Assembly (NCBI RefSeq): GCF_003947455.1
Contig: NZ_QHJH01000041.1
Location: 1-47,340, forward strand
DNA from: Streptomyces sp. WAC 04229
GTDB taxonomy: Bacteria > Actinomycetota > Actinomycetes > Streptomycetales > Streptomycetaceae
DNA: 47,340 nt
Direction of reading: 5' to 3'
Part shown: in pieces, positions 17,056 through 25,266 of the stretch
Layout of the letters: each line of letters begins with the position of its first letter
Position numbering within the stretch: position 1 is the stretch's first letter
Translations under genes and position numbers: made by a program
Notes under the pieces: model-generated
The model's database searches: none
Seen by the model: only the letters and a program-made list of their open reading frames with translations
What the model was told of the DNA's origin: nothing

Positions 17056-19446
17056 ATGAAGAACCAGTTGGACGAGCCGGGGGGCACGACGCGCGTCGGC
17101 GGGAGAGTCGGCCTGAGCGCGGCGGAGGTCGCCGAACGGGTCGCGGCGGGGCAGGTCAACGATGTGCCGGCCCGGTCTAGCCGCAGCATCGGCGAGATCG
17201 TCCGGGGCAACCTGTTCACACGCATCAACGCGATCATCGGCGTGCTGTTCGTCATCGTGATGATCGTCGGGCCGGTGCAGGACGGACTGTTCGGCGGGGT
17301 CATCCTCGCCAACACACTGATCGGCATCGTCCAGGAGGTCCGTGCCAAGCGCACCCTGGACCAGCTCGCCATCGTCGGTGAGAGCCGGCCGCGGGTCTGG
17401 CGGGACGGGCAGCGGGTCGAGCTGAGCGCCTCCGAGATCGTCATCGACGACATCATCGATCTCGGTCAGGGCGACAAGATCGTGGTGGACGGCACGGTCA
17501 CCTCGGGCGACAACCTGGAGGTCGACGAGTCACTGCTCACCGGCGAGGCCGACCCGGTGGTAAAGCAGCCGGGCGACCCGGTGATGTCCGGCAGCTTCGT
17601 GGTCGCCGGATCGGGGGCGTTCACCGCCACCCGGGTGGGCCGGGAGGCGTACGCCTCGCAGCTCGCCGAGGAGGCCAAGCGTTTCAGCCTGGTCAACTCC
17701 GAGCTGCGCAACGGCATCGACCGGATCCTGAAGTTCGTCACCTGGGCGATCATCCCGGCGGGCATCGCGCTGATCATCACCCAGTTCGTGGTGAACGACG
17801 ACGACTTCTCCGAGGCGATCCGGCGCATGGTGGGCGGTCTCGTCCCCATGGTTCCCGAGGGCCTGGTGCTGCTGACCTCGCTGGCCTTCGCGGTCGGCGT
17901 GGTCCGGCTCGGCAAGAAGCAGTGCCTCGTCCAGGAGTTGCCGGCGATCGAGGGACTGGCCCGGGTGGACACGGTCTGCCTGGACAAGACGGGCACGCTC
18001 ACCGAGGCGTCGATGGACGTCGACGAGGTCCTGCCGCTGCTGCCGGACATGCCGGTCGAGGCGGTGCTCGGCGCGCTCGGCGCCGCCGACGAGCGACCCA
18101 ACTCCAGCCTCCAGGCGATCATCGAATCCTACCCCGCTCCCGGGGACTGGCGGCGCACCGCCACCGCGCCCTTCTCGTCGGCGCGGCGCTGGAGCGGTGC
18201 CTCCTTCGTCGAACCGTCCGGCACCGAGTCGGCGTGGCTGCTCGGCGCGCCGGACGCGATGCTGCCGGCCGGCCACTCGGTGCTCACCGCCGCCGACTCC
18301 TACGGGGCGCGGGGGCTGCGTGTGCTGCTCCTCGCGCGCTGTTCGCGGCCGCTGGACGCGCTCATGGACGACCCCGCCGCCGTGCCCGACGCGGTCACGG
18401 CGGCCGCGCTCGTCGTGATCAAGCAGCGGGTGCGCCAGGAGGCGCCGGCGACGCTCCGGTACTTCGCCGACCAGGGCGTGACGGCGAAGGTGATCTCGGG
18501 CGACAACGCCGTCTCGGTGGGCGCCGTCGCCTCCAGCCTGTCGCTGCCGGGTGCCGAACGGCCGGTGGACGCCCGGTTCCTGCCCGAGGACCCGAAGGAA
18601 CTGGCCGACGCCGTCGAGGAGAACTCCATCTTCGGCCGGGTCGGGCCGCAGCAGAAGCGGGACATGGTGGGCGCCCTCCAGTCGCGCGGTCACACCGTGG
18701 CGATGACCGGCGACGGCGTCAACGACGTCCTCGCGCTCAAGGACGCGGACATCGGCGTGGGGATGGGCTCGGGCAGCCCGGCCACCCGGGCGGTCGCGCA
18801 GATCGTCCTGCTGAACAACAACTTCTCCGCGCTGCCCTCGGTGGTCGCGGAGGGGCGCCGGGTGATCGGAAACATCGAGCGGGTGGCCAACCTGTTCCTC
18901 ACCAAGACCGTGTACTCGGTGGTGATGGCGCTGGTCGTCGTGCTCGCCCAGGTGCCCTACCCGTTCCTGCCGCGCCACATCACGCTGATCGGCTCCCTCA
19001 CCATCGGCATCCCGGCGTTCTTCATCGCGCTCGCCCCCAACAAGGAGCGTGCCCGGGCCAACTTCGTCGGCCGCGTCCTCAGGTTCGCGGTCCCGGCCGG
19101 CGTGCTGGCGGCGACCGCCACCTCGGTGGCCTACCTGGTCGCCCGGGCCGTGTACGACGACAACCTGGACGCCGAGACCTCGGCGGCGACCCTCGCGCTG
19201 TTCCTGACCGCGCTGTGGGCCCTGGCCATCATCGCCCGCCCGTACACCTGGTGGCGGGTGGCGCTGGTGCTGACCATGGCGGTGAGCTTCGCGGTGGTGC
19301 TCGTGGTGCCGTGGCTCCAGGAGTTCTTCCAGCTGAAGCTGGTCGGTGTCGCCGCCCCGTGGACGGCGGTCGCCTGTGCGGCGGTCGCCGGACTGCTGCT
19401 GGAGGTGGTCTGGGCCCGCATGCGGCGCGGGCTCGACGCCGAGTGA
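17056..19446 (+). CDS. P-type cation ATPase, CtpE-like (probable calcium)
   Basis: This is a 796-residue membrane pump. The phosphorylation site is VCLDKTGTLTEAS. The actuator loop is SLLTGEADPVVKQ, the hinge is MTGDGVNDVLALKDADIGVGMG, and about eight to ten membrane segments surround them. The TM4 motif VPMVPEGLVLLTSLAFAVGV and the sequence CLVQELPAIEGLARVD resemble mycobacterial CtpE, which has been reported as a calcium transporter. Metal-binding N-terminal CxxC modules are absent. The start MKNQLDEPG was chosen for its GGGAGGG ribosome-binding site over an upstream frame extension. Lying inside a calcium-dependent-antibiotic cluster, a calcium role is attractive, but ion specificity is inferred. 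Confidence 0.9.
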   Translation: MKNQLDEPGGTTRVGGRVGLSAAEVAERVAAGQVNDVPARSSRSIGEIVRGNLFTRINAIIGVLFVIVMIVGPVQDGLFGGVILANTLIGIVQEVRAKRTLDQLAIVGESRPRVWRDGQRVELSASEIVIDDIIDLGQGDKIVVDGTVTSGDNLEVDESLLTGEADPVVKQPGDPVMSGSFVVAGSGAFTATRVGREAYASQLAEEAKRFSLVNSELRNGIDRILKFVTWAIIPAGIALIITQFVVNDDDFSEAIRRMVGGLVPMVPEGLVLLTSLAFAVGVVRLGKKQCLVQELPAIEGLARVDTVCLDKTGTLTEASMDVDEVLPLLPDMPVEAVLGALGAADERPNSSLQAIIESYPAPGDWRRTATAPFSSARRWSGASFVEPSGTESAWLLGAPDAMLPAGHSVLTAADSYGARGLRVLLLARCSRPLDALMDDPAAVPDAVTAAALVVIKQRVRQEAPATLRYFADQGVTAKVISGDNAVSVGAVASSLSLPGAERPVDARFLPEDPKELADAVEENSIFGRVGPQQKRDMVGALQSRGHTVAMTGDGVNDVLALKDADIGVGMGSGSPATRAVAQIVLLNNNFSALPSVVAEGRRVIGNIERVANLFLTKTVYSVVMALVVVLAQVPYPFLPRHITLIGSLTIGIPAFFIALAPNKERARANFVGRVLRFAVPAGVLAATATSVAYLVARAVYDDNLDAETSAATLALFLTALWALAIIARPYTWWRVALVLTMAVSFAVVLVVPWLQEFFQLKLVGVAAPWTAVACAAVAGLLLEVVWARMRRGLDAE

Positions 19447-19449
19447 GCT

Positions 19450-19479
19450 ACCGGGCGGTCATCCCCCGTACCGCCCGGT
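19450..19479 (+). terminator. First hairpin after the P-type ATPase
   Basis: A perfect 10-bp stem ACCGGGCGGT / ACCGCCCGGT with a 10-base loop begins four bases after the stop codon. Confidence 0.55.
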
Positions 19480-19485
19480 GAGAGG

Positions 19486-19517
19486 AAGGGACGCCCGGCC
19501 CGTGCCGGGCGTCCCTT
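19486..19517 (+). terminator. Strong intrinsic terminator
   Basis: A 14-bp perfect stem (19486-19499 with 19504-19517) with a 4-base loop ends in CCCTTTCGTCT. It is one of the clearest terminators in the window and insulates cdaR from the ATPase gene. The interval from here to about 19795 shows no gene that I can support. Confidence 0.8.
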
Positions 19518-19805
19518 TCGTCTGTGCGTCTGTACGGCTCCCTGACGCCAGGAGCGTCACGATCCAGCCAAACCTCCGCACCGGTCCCCCCGGACGCGAC
19601 GGCTCCGGAGCGACCCGGACCCCGGCGGCCGTGCCCGCCGGGGCGGGCCACAACATCCGCCGCCACCAGCGGAGTTCACATCTTTTACACAATCCGCAGG
19701 GGCGGTGACCGGCGGGTAACCGCGGGGGCCGGTCCAAGCCCCGGGACAATAGGAAACGACGCACTGACCAAAGCCAGGGCAGAGACCTGACGAAAGTTGA
19801 GTGTT

Positions 19806-19829
19806 GGACCCAAAGAAGGTCCGTATTAT
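19806..19829 (+). promoter_or_regulatory. Candidate cdaR promoter and operator
   Basis: An AT-rich -10-like hexamer TATTAT (19824-19829) directly follows an inverted repeat GGACC-N7-GGTCC (19806-19810, 19818-19822) that would occupy the spacer. The start of transcription would be near 19836, giving a leader of about 220-360 bases before cdaR. AbsA2 is reported to bind the cdaR promoter region in S. coelicolor (from memory); this repeat is a candidate contact, but that is inference. No good -35 was found at normal spacing. Confidence 0.4.
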
Positions 19830-19958
19830 TCGACTGCAGGCAGGGGGGAGCCAGCTACGACGGATAAATTCCGCAGGTCACATTGGGCCGAGCCGCAGGC
19901 GGTGCCGCGCCGGCGACCACGACAGTGACATTCGCGACGTTCTCCCTCTCACACTGCC

Positions 19959-19978
19959 GCCCGGCCACCGGGCCGGGC
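19959..19978 (+). other. Hairpin in the cdaR leader
   Basis: A perfect 8-bp stem GCCCGGCC / GGCCGGGC closes on an ACCG loop about 120 bases into the presumed leader RNA. No U-tract follows, so termination is unlikely. It may simply reflect base composition or affect leader stability. Confidence 0.35.
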
Positions 19979-20057
19979 GTATGAACCCGAGCGGAAGTGA
20001 GGAACTCACACAACCCAGGAACTCCTGACGAAGCAACCTGATCCGGAGGTGAGCGAC

Positions 20058-20282
20058 ATGGCGACGAGGTCCCTACCAGCGGTGAACCCGGCTGACCCGA
20101 TCTTCGCGCAGTTTTCATGTCCGCGGCACCCGATGGATCCGGAGCATTTCGGCACGCAGAAATCAGCACAACTTGACGCGGGGGTATCAAGAGGTCATGG
20201 ATCTTCGGCTGATAGAACCGATACACAAGAGAATCGACACCGCGGAGAACTCCCAAAAGGAAATACCCGCCATCGGTGTTGA
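20058..20282 (+). CDS. Upstream ORF overlapping the cdaR start
   Basis: An ATG with a near-ideal GGAGGTGA ribosome-binding site opens a 74-codon frame (MATRSLPAVNPADP...) that continues 86 bases into cdaR in another frame. Codon use is only moderately GC-biased, and the last third (rich in A-ending codons) looks non-coding. No family was recognised. It is the best translation signal between the terminator and cdaR, whose own start is poor. It may therefore be a regulatory upstream ORF, or a hint that the region contains a frameshift. A chance ORF cannot be excluded. Confidence 0.35.
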   Translation: MATRSLPAVNPADPIFAQFSCPRHPMDPEHFGTQKSAQLDAGVSRGHGSSADRTDTQENRHRGELPKGNTRHRC

Positions 20283-22092
20283 ATTCGGAGTGCTCGGGCC
20301 GCTCGAAGTAAAAATGAACGGCCGAGGTCTTACGGTGGGCGGTCCCAGGCAACGGGCCGTACTCTCCGCCCTGCTTCTCTCGTTCAATCAGGTCGTTTCT
20401 TTTGATTCCCTGATAGAGAAGGTCTGGAACGGGCGCCCGCCGAGTACGGCGCGCACTCAGGTGGCCATTTGCATCGCCACTCTGCGCAAGATCCTCCGCA
20501 CCGCGGGCTGGGACCAGGAAACCATCATCACGGCCACGCCCGGTTACATGCTCAGCCTCGCCGGTCACTCGCTCGACTCGCTCCGTTTCGAGCAACTGGT
20601 CGCCCGGGCCACGGAGCTGACGGCGGAGAACCGTGCGGCACCGGCGGCGGAGGCGCTGCGCCAGGCCCTGGCCCTGTGGCGCGGCCCCGCGCTCGGCGGC
20701 GTCTACGCGCCCTTCGCCGAGACCGAGGCGGCCCGCCTCGACGAACAGCGGATGCTGGCCGTGGAACAGCACATGGCGCTCCGCCTCCAACTCGGCGAGC
20801 ACCAGGCCGTACTGGGTGAACTCCAGGCCCTGGTCGGCGCCTGCCCGCTGCGGGACCGACTGCGCTACTACCTGATGCTCGCCCAGTACCGTTCGGGCCG
20901 ACGGGCGGAGGCGCTGACGACATTCCGCGACGGAATGCGGCACTCCATCGAAGAGATCGGTCTCGAACTGGGCACCGACCTCCAGACACTGCACGACTCG
21001 ATCCTCCGGGACGAATTCCCGCAGCTCGACGTCCCGGGCATAGCGGCGCCGCGAAGAGAGGTCCGGCAGACCGTTCCGAGTCAGCTTCCGGAAAGCGACG
21101 CCTACTTCATCGGGCGTAGTCGGGAGCAGTGGCTGATGGATGATGTGCTGCTCGACGGATCGACACAGAATCCATCCCCCATCGCCTACATCACCGGAAG
21201 TCCCGGAATCGGAAAGACGAGCCTCGCTGTCAACTGGGCGCACCGCACGGCACACAGATTTCCCGACGGGCAGCTCTTCGCCGACCTCCGGGAGAGCGAC
21301 ACGCCGGCTGTGCTCCACCAGTTCCTGCGCCAGCTGGGAGCCGAGGGCCCACTGCCCGCCGAGCCCGCGGACGCGGCCGAGCGGTACCGCGGGATGCTGG
21401 AGGGACGGCGCGTCCTGATCGTGCTCGACCACGCCTCGTCGTACGCCCAGGTGCGTCATCTGCTGCCCACGAGCGGCGGGTGCTGTGTCCTGATCACCGG
21501 CCGGGCCAACCTGGACGAGCTGATGCAGAAGTACCGCGCCCTGCGGCTGCGCGTCGCGCCGCTGTCGGACGACGAGTCCCGGGAGACGCTCACCAGTGTG
21601 CTGCGGGACGCCAGGGCGGAGGACTCCCCCGAGGCGACCAGCCGCCTCGCCGCGCTGTGCGGGCACACGCCGCTGGCGCTGCGGGCCGCCGCGGCCCGGC
21701 TGCTCACCAAGACGCACTGGCGGGTCCTCGATCTGGTCCGCCGCCTGGAGCGCTCGGGCGACCGGCTGGCGGAACTCAGCATCGGTGACGACTCGTTGCG
21801 CGCCCGGCTGGACCGCAGCATGCGGGACCTGGATCCCCGGGTGGCCGCCGCCTACCGGGAGTTGAGCCGGCTCGACGACGCGGAGTTCGAGGCGGCGGAG
21901 GCGGCGAAGGTGCTCGGCACGGATCTGCTGGAGGCCGAGGATCTGATCGAGACGCTGGTCGACGCCCAGCTCGTGGAGGCGGTGGGCCGCAGCGCCTGGG
22001 GCGAGATGCGCTACCGGTGGCAGGAGCTGGTGCGGCTGCACGCCTTCCACTGCCTGGCGGCCGCCACCCCGTGCGGGGTGGGCACCGACTGA
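20197..22092 (+). CDS. cdaR: SARP-family pathway activator CdaR
   Basis: This is a large SARP of about 631 residues. The winged-helix DNA-binding domain (VEFGVLGPLEVKMNGRGL ... GGPRQRAVLSALLL, about 28-115) is followed by the bacterial transcriptional activation domain (to about 270) and an NB-ARC-like ATPase with P-loop GSPGIGKTSLA at about residue 334. A helical C-terminal region follows. SARPs bind direct heptamer repeats next to -10 elements, and CdaR activates CDA biosynthesis. ATG at 20197 was chosen although AAGAGG lies only two bases away; TTG at 20173 would give 639 residues. An upstream ORF with a strong ribosome-binding site overlaps the start. The gene is convergent with cdaX across a terminator. 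Regulation by AbsA2 is known for the S. coelicolor gene. Confidence 0.93.
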   Translation: MDLRLIEPIHKRIDTAENSQKEIPAIGVEFGVLGPLEVKMNGRGLTVGGPRQRAVLSALLLSFNQVVSFDSLIEKVWNGRPPSTARTQVAICIATLRKILRTAGWDQETIITATPGYMLSLAGHSLDSLRFEQLVARATELTAENRAAPAAEALRQALALWRGPALGGVYAPFAETEAARLDEQRMLAVEQHMALRLQLGEHQAVLGELQALVGACPLRDRLRYYLMLAQYRSGRRAEALTTFRDGMRHSIEEIGLELGTDLQTLHDSILRDEFPQLDVPGIAAPRREVRQTVPSQLPESDAYFIGRSREQWLMDDVLLDGSTQNPSPIAYITGSPGIGKTSLAVNWAHRTAHRFPDGQLFADLRESDTPAVLHQFLRQLGAEGPLPAEPADAAERYRGMLEGRRVLIVLDHASSYAQVRHLLPTSGGCCVLITGRANLDELMQKYRALRLRVAPLSDDESRETLTSVLRDARAEDSPEATSRLAALCGHTPLALRAAAARLLTKTHWRVLDLVRRLERSGDRLAELSIGDDSLRARLDRSMRDLDPRVAAAYRELSRLDDAEFEAAEAAKVLGTDLLEAEDLIETLVDAQLVEAVGRSAWGEMRYRWQELVRLHAFHCLAAATPCGVGTD

Positions 22093-22105
22093 TCCGGCCA
22101 CGACT

Positions 22106-22142
22106 ACGGCCCGTACGCCCCTGCCGGGGCCGTACGGGCCGT
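22106..22142. terminator. Bidirectional terminator between cdaR and cdaX
   Basis: A 12-bp perfect stem ACGGCCCGTACG / CGTACGGGCCGT continues into an inner CCCC/GGGG pairing with a TGCC loop and one bulged base. It fills most of the 67-base gap between two converging genes. Confidence 0.75.
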
Positions 22143-22159
22143 CGCGTCGTGCGGGAGCG

Positions 22160-22375
22160 TCAGCTGCCGGCGCTCATGGCCTCCACGAGGCTCCTGGGCC
22201 GCATGTCCGTCCAGTTCTTCTCCACGTACTCCAGGCACGCCTCCCGGTCGGACTCGCCGAAGGCGACCGTCCATCCGGCGGGCACGTCCACGAACGACGG
22301 CCACAGCGAGTGCTGCCCCTCGTCATTGACCAGCACGAGGTAGCGGCCGTCTGCGTCTTCGAACGGATTGGTCAC
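22160..22375 (-). CDS. cdaX: MbtH-like protein CdaX
   Basis: This 71-residue partner of NRPS adenylation domains is needed for their folding or activity. The full signature is visible: [25 protein letters not shown], and the closing NWTDMRP block. The start is GTG (VTNPFED), seven bases after GGAAGGA; an upstream frame extension has no such signal. It is transcribed on its own, away from the synthetase genes, under a promoter carrying the SARP-type heptamers (22443-22486). It corresponds to SCO3218 in S. coelicolor. Confidence 0.95.
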   Translation of the reverse strand: MTNPFEDADGRYLVLVNDEGQHSLWPSFVDVPAGWTVAFGESDREACLEYVEKNWTDMRPRSLVEAMSAGS

Positions 22376-22442
22376 TTCACATTCCTTCCGGGAGCGTCGG
22401 GCAAAGACTCTGCGCGGGTTGCGGACCCTGCCGACCACCGTC

Positions 22443-22486
22443 AAGGTACGGGGGCCGTTTTTCCTTCCGATATCGATCCGTTTTTC
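22443..22486 (-). promoter_or_regulatory. cdaX promoter with SARP-type heptamer repeats
   Basis: On the minus strand, GAAAAAC (22486-22480), CGATATC (22475-22469) and GGAAAAA (22464-22458) lie 11 bp apart. TACCTT (22448-22443), a -10 hexamer, follows after nine bases. A 10-base direct repeat GGAAAAACGG flanks the central element. The 11-mer GATCGATATCG is shared exactly, and in the same orientation, with the trp operon promoter. CdaR binding is inferred. Confidence 0.65.
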
Positions 22487-22516
22487 CGCGGGCCGGCGCG
22501 GGTCGCCAAGGGCCGC

Positions 22517-23695
22517 TCAGCGGCCGTGGTCGACGACCTCCGGGGCGGTCCGGGCCGCCGTGTCGAGCCGGGGGCCGTGGAGGCGCAGCCGCTCGTCGAG
22601 GAAGGCCACCACCAGCTCCCGGGTGATCCGCTGGGCGTCCGCCGCGCCGAGCGTGACCCCGGGGCCCGCCGCGCCGGTCCGCTCCAGGAGCGGCGCGTAG
22701 TCGGTGAAGGACAGGTGGCCCGCGCCGCGCAGCGAGAGCCAGCGGCGCGGCCCGGACAGGTCCTCCCAGGCCCGCTCCCAGGTGGGGTCGGCGCCCGGAC
22801 GGCCGTGCCCGCCCGCGCCGAGCAGCAGGAACGGCCGGTCCACCGGGCTCTTCCCGCCGGTGTGCACGGTGCCGTCCAGGTTGGCGGCGGCGGCGAAGCC
22901 GGTATCGGTGCGCAGCGCCTCGAAGGCCGCGGCGCCGCCCACGGAGTGGCCCACCACCGCCACCCGCGACGGGTCCAGCGGCATCAGCCCCGCGGTGGCG
23001 GGCGACCGCAGCAGGCGCTCGCGCAAAAAGCGGAGGTCGGCGGCGCGGACGGCGGCCACCCGGGCGCCCTCCGGGCGTCGTTCGCAGGCCAGACAGCCGG
23101 TCACGCGGCCGTCGGAGTGGCTGATGGCCGGGGCCTCGTAGGCGTGGTCCACGGCGGCGACGGCGTAGCCCCGGCTGGCCAGTTCCTCGGCGAGCCCGGT
23201 CAGCGAGGTGCGGGGCAGCGTGAAGCCCGGTGACAGCAGGACGAGGGGCAGCCCGCGCGGGGGCGCGGGCAGCGGCGGCGGGGCCAGGCGGGCGTGGACG
23301 CGGGTGCGGCTGAGCAGGTCGGCGGGGACGCCCTTCACCCGGTGGAAGCGCAGGATCAGCTCCGACTCCCGCGCGGTGACGTAGGAGGCGTGCGGCGCCC
23401 GGGAGGGCAGCGCGGGGTACCAGAGCGACACCGTCAGCTCGCGGTGCCGGTCCGGGTTCCAGGGGTCGCGCCGGGAGGTGTCGCTCAGCTCTGCCGTGCG
23501 CAGGCCGACCGGCAGGGCGCCGGTCGGCGCGGGCAGGGCGGGCAGGGCGGTGGGCGCGGCCCGCGCCACCTCGGGGGCCGGGGCGGCGGCCGCGCTCCGG
23601 CCGGCCGCGCAGGAGGGTGCGACGGCCAGCAGCAGCGCGGCCGCGAGGGCGGCGCATCGACGCGCCGGACGGCCGGACCGGGTCACCTTCGTCAT
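22517..23695 (-). CDS. Secreted alpha/beta hydrolase (PAF-acetylhydrolase/lipase-like)
   Basis: This is a 392-residue exported hydrolase. The signal peptide ends in a hydrophobic stretch around residues 14-28, with a nearby Cys (APSCAAG) that is only a poor lipobox. The catalytic triad can be read as Ser251 in VVGHSVGG, Asp274 in ANLDGT and His327 in GAGHLSF. An SPGF oxyanion block (LLSPGFTLPRTS) fits the bacterial platelet-activating-factor acetylhydrolase type, and a CLAC pair may form a disulphide. It is annotated as a lipase in the corresponding S. coelicolor locus (SCO3219). Its role in the cluster is unknown; deacylation or membrane-lipid turnover is conceivable. A -10-like TAACGT lies 36 bases upstream of the start (23731-23736). 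Confidence 0.87.
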   Translation of the reverse strand: MTKVTRSGRPARRCAALAAALLLAVAPSCAAGRSAAAAPAPEVARAAPTALPALPAPTGALPVGLRTAELSDTSRRDPWNPDRHRELTVSLWYPALPSRAPHASYVTARESELILRFHRVKGVPADLLSRTRVHARLAPPPLPAPPRGLPLVLLSPGFTLPRTSLTGLAEELASRGYAVAAVDHAYEAPAISHSDGRVTGCLACERRPEGARVAAVRAADLRFLRERLLRSPATAGLMPLDPSRVAVVGHSVGGAAAFEALRTDTGFAAAANLDGTVHTGGKSPVDRPFLLLGAGGHGRPGADPTWERAWEDLSGPRRWLSLRGAGHLSFTDYAPLLERTGAAGPGVTLGAADAQRITRELVVAFLDERLRLHGPRLDTAARTAPEVVDHGR

Positions 23696-23730
23696 CGGCG
23701 CTCACTTCGTCGGAAGCAGGAACACCGATG

Positions 23731-23736
23731 ACGTTA
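23731..23736 (-). promoter_or_regulatory. -10 element of the hydrolase gene
   Basis: On the minus strand the context is CACTCCTAACGTCATC, nearly the same as CTCCTAGCGT at the trp promoter and CTCCCTAGCGT at the ABC transporter promoter. No SARP heptamers were found at the matching distance upstream. Confidence 0.4.
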
Positions 23737-23851
23737 GGAGTGGGAAAGGCGTGGTGAAAGCGGGGACGGCGGATTCATGACCTTGGTCGGCAAGGGTCTG
23801 TGCGATCTCCGTGGGCCGAACGGTGACACGCCTCGACTTTCGTCGGGGCCG

Positions 23852-24283
23852 TCACATGAAGATCGTCGTGAGGCTCGTGTCCCGCACCCCGGTGACGTTC
23901 TCCGGGCCGTGCTCCGACTCGGTCGGATCGTAGGCGAACTCGACGTACGCCTCGCCGCCCGGGAAGTGGGGGCAGGCCATGGAGCTGGTGCTGGAGGCGG
24001 TTCCGGACGCGGTCTCCCAGGTGATGTACCAGGCCACGCAGGCGGAGTCGCCGCCGGTGAAGGGGCCGCCGGGCTTGAGGTCCTCGACATGGCCGGTCAC
24101 GCGTACGCCGTCGTCGCCGACGCAGACGGTGATCTCGCCCCGGCCGAAGTCCTCGGTCCCGCTGTCCGTCACACAGCCCTGCGCCGCGGCCCGGCCGGGC
24201 GTGGCGGAGGCCGCCGTCGAGGGGAGCAGGGCGGCCGCGCCGATCGCCGCGGTGAGAGCCGTGGCGCGCAGGATCCCGCGCAT
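23852..24283 (-). CDS. Small secreted protein of unknown function
   Basis: This 143-residue protein has a clear signal peptide (MRGILRATALTAAIGAAALLPSTAASA). The mature part is acidic with four cysteines (QGCVTD, TVCVG, SACVAW, SMACPHF), likely two disulphides, and a beta-rich composition. No known family was recognised. It follows the prephenate dehydrogenase gene by 60 bases on the same strand and has GGAAGGA ahead of its ATG, so it is probably in the phospholipase-pdh transcript. It corresponds to SCO3220 by position. Confidence 0.82.
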   Translation of the reverse strand: MRGILRATALTAAIGAAALLPSTAASATPGRAAAQGCVTDSGTEDFGRGEITVCVGDDGVRVTGHVEDLKPGGPFTGGDSACVAWYITWETASGTASSTSSMACPHFPGGEAYVEFAYDPTESEHGPENVTGVRDTSLTTIFM

Positions 24284-24343
24284 GGTCGTGTCCTTCCGTC
24301 GGTGGTGCCGGTCCGAGGTCCTGTTCCGTGGTCCTCCCCGGTC

Positions 24344-25201
24344 TCAAGGCCGGGGTGTGTCCGGTTCCCGGATGCGGGCCCGGCCCGCCACGCCGAAGCG
24401 CAGGGTCTCCCGCAGCCGGACCGGCCCGGTGGCGTCCCCGGACCGGGCGGCGTCCCGCAGTTCGCGGGCCATGGCCTGCGCCTCGGCCGCCCAGTCGTCC
24501 AACTGGTCGGCGACGGGACCGGCGTTGGCGGTCAGGGTCCGGGCCCACCGCTCGGGATTGCCGTCCGCGGTCCTGGTGACGTCGCGCAGGTCCTGGCCGG
24601 CCAGCCGCACGGCCGACTCGTCGCCGCCCAGCAGGCGCGCGGCGACGAGGCTCGCGACCAGGTGCGGCGCGTGCGAGACGAGGGCGACGGCACGGTCGTG
24701 GGCCTCGGGGTCGAGCAGCACCGAGACCGCCCCGCACAGCGCGACCAGTTCCAGCGCGCAGTTCAGGGCGAGGTTCCCGGTGGCCTCGGTGGGGGTGAGC
24801 GCCCAGGGCCTGCCGTCGAAGAGGTCGGCCCGGGGCTGCGCGGGGCCCTCTCCACCGCCGACCACGGGGGCGCCGCTGACCAGCGAGGTCAGGTCACAGC
24901 CGTAGGCCCTGACCTCGCGGTGCAGGCGTACCTTGACGCCGGAGACGTCGGTGTAGCAGCGGGCCGTGCCGAGCTTCTGGTGCTCGGCGAGGACCGGGGC
25001 GACCTGGTCGGGCGGCACCGCGAGCACCGCGATGTCGGCCTGCCGCGGGGGATGCGCCGCGAATCCGGCCCCGCAGCGTTCGCCGGCCAGCGCCGCCTCG
25101 GGGTCGGCGTCCTCCAGGTAGGTGGTCACGCCGTGCCGTCGCAGTGCGAGCCCCACGGAGCGGCCGATCACCCCGGCGCCCACGATGACGACGCTGCGCA
25201 T
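24344..25201 (-). CDS. Prephenate dehydrogenase (HPG precursor supply)
   Basis: This is a 285-residue NAD-dependent enzyme of the TyrA type, converting prephenate to 4-hydroxyphenylpyruvate. The Rossmann dinucleotide site VVIVGAGVIGRSVGLALRRHG is at the N-terminus. IAVLAVPPDQ, CYTDVSGVK and SHAPHLVAS match TyrA family positions, including the conserved His of the active site. ATG has a GAGGAGAGGAAG ribosome-binding site; a longer open frame upstream runs through the phospholipase gene in another frame and is not used. With HmaS, Hmo and HpgT it completes a route from prephenate to 4-hydroxyphenylglycine. Confidence 0.93.
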   Translation of the reverse strand: MRSVVIVGAGVIGRSVGLALRRHGVTTYLEDADPEAALAGERCGAGFAAHPPRQADIAVLAVPPDQVAPVLAEHQKLGTARCYTDVSGVKVRLHREVRAYGCDLTSLVSGAPVVGGGEGPAQPRADLFDGRPWALTPTEATGNLALNCALELVALCGAVSVLLDPEAHDRAVALVSHAPHLVASLVAARLLGGDESAVRLAGQDLRDVTRTADGNPERWARTLTANAGPVADQLDDWAAEAQAMARELRDAARSGDATGPVRLRETLRFGVAGRARIREPDTPRP

Positions 25202-25266
25202 CCGTCTTCCTCTCCTCGGCCAGGACCTGGTCCCGGGCCCGGTCCCGCTCCCGCCCTCGCTCCCGC

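Noticed and set aside
19518..19795. Possible small genes in the ATPase-cdaR interval
   Set aside because: Several short frames are open on both strands, but none has a good ribosome-binding site, consistent codon bias or a recognisable product.
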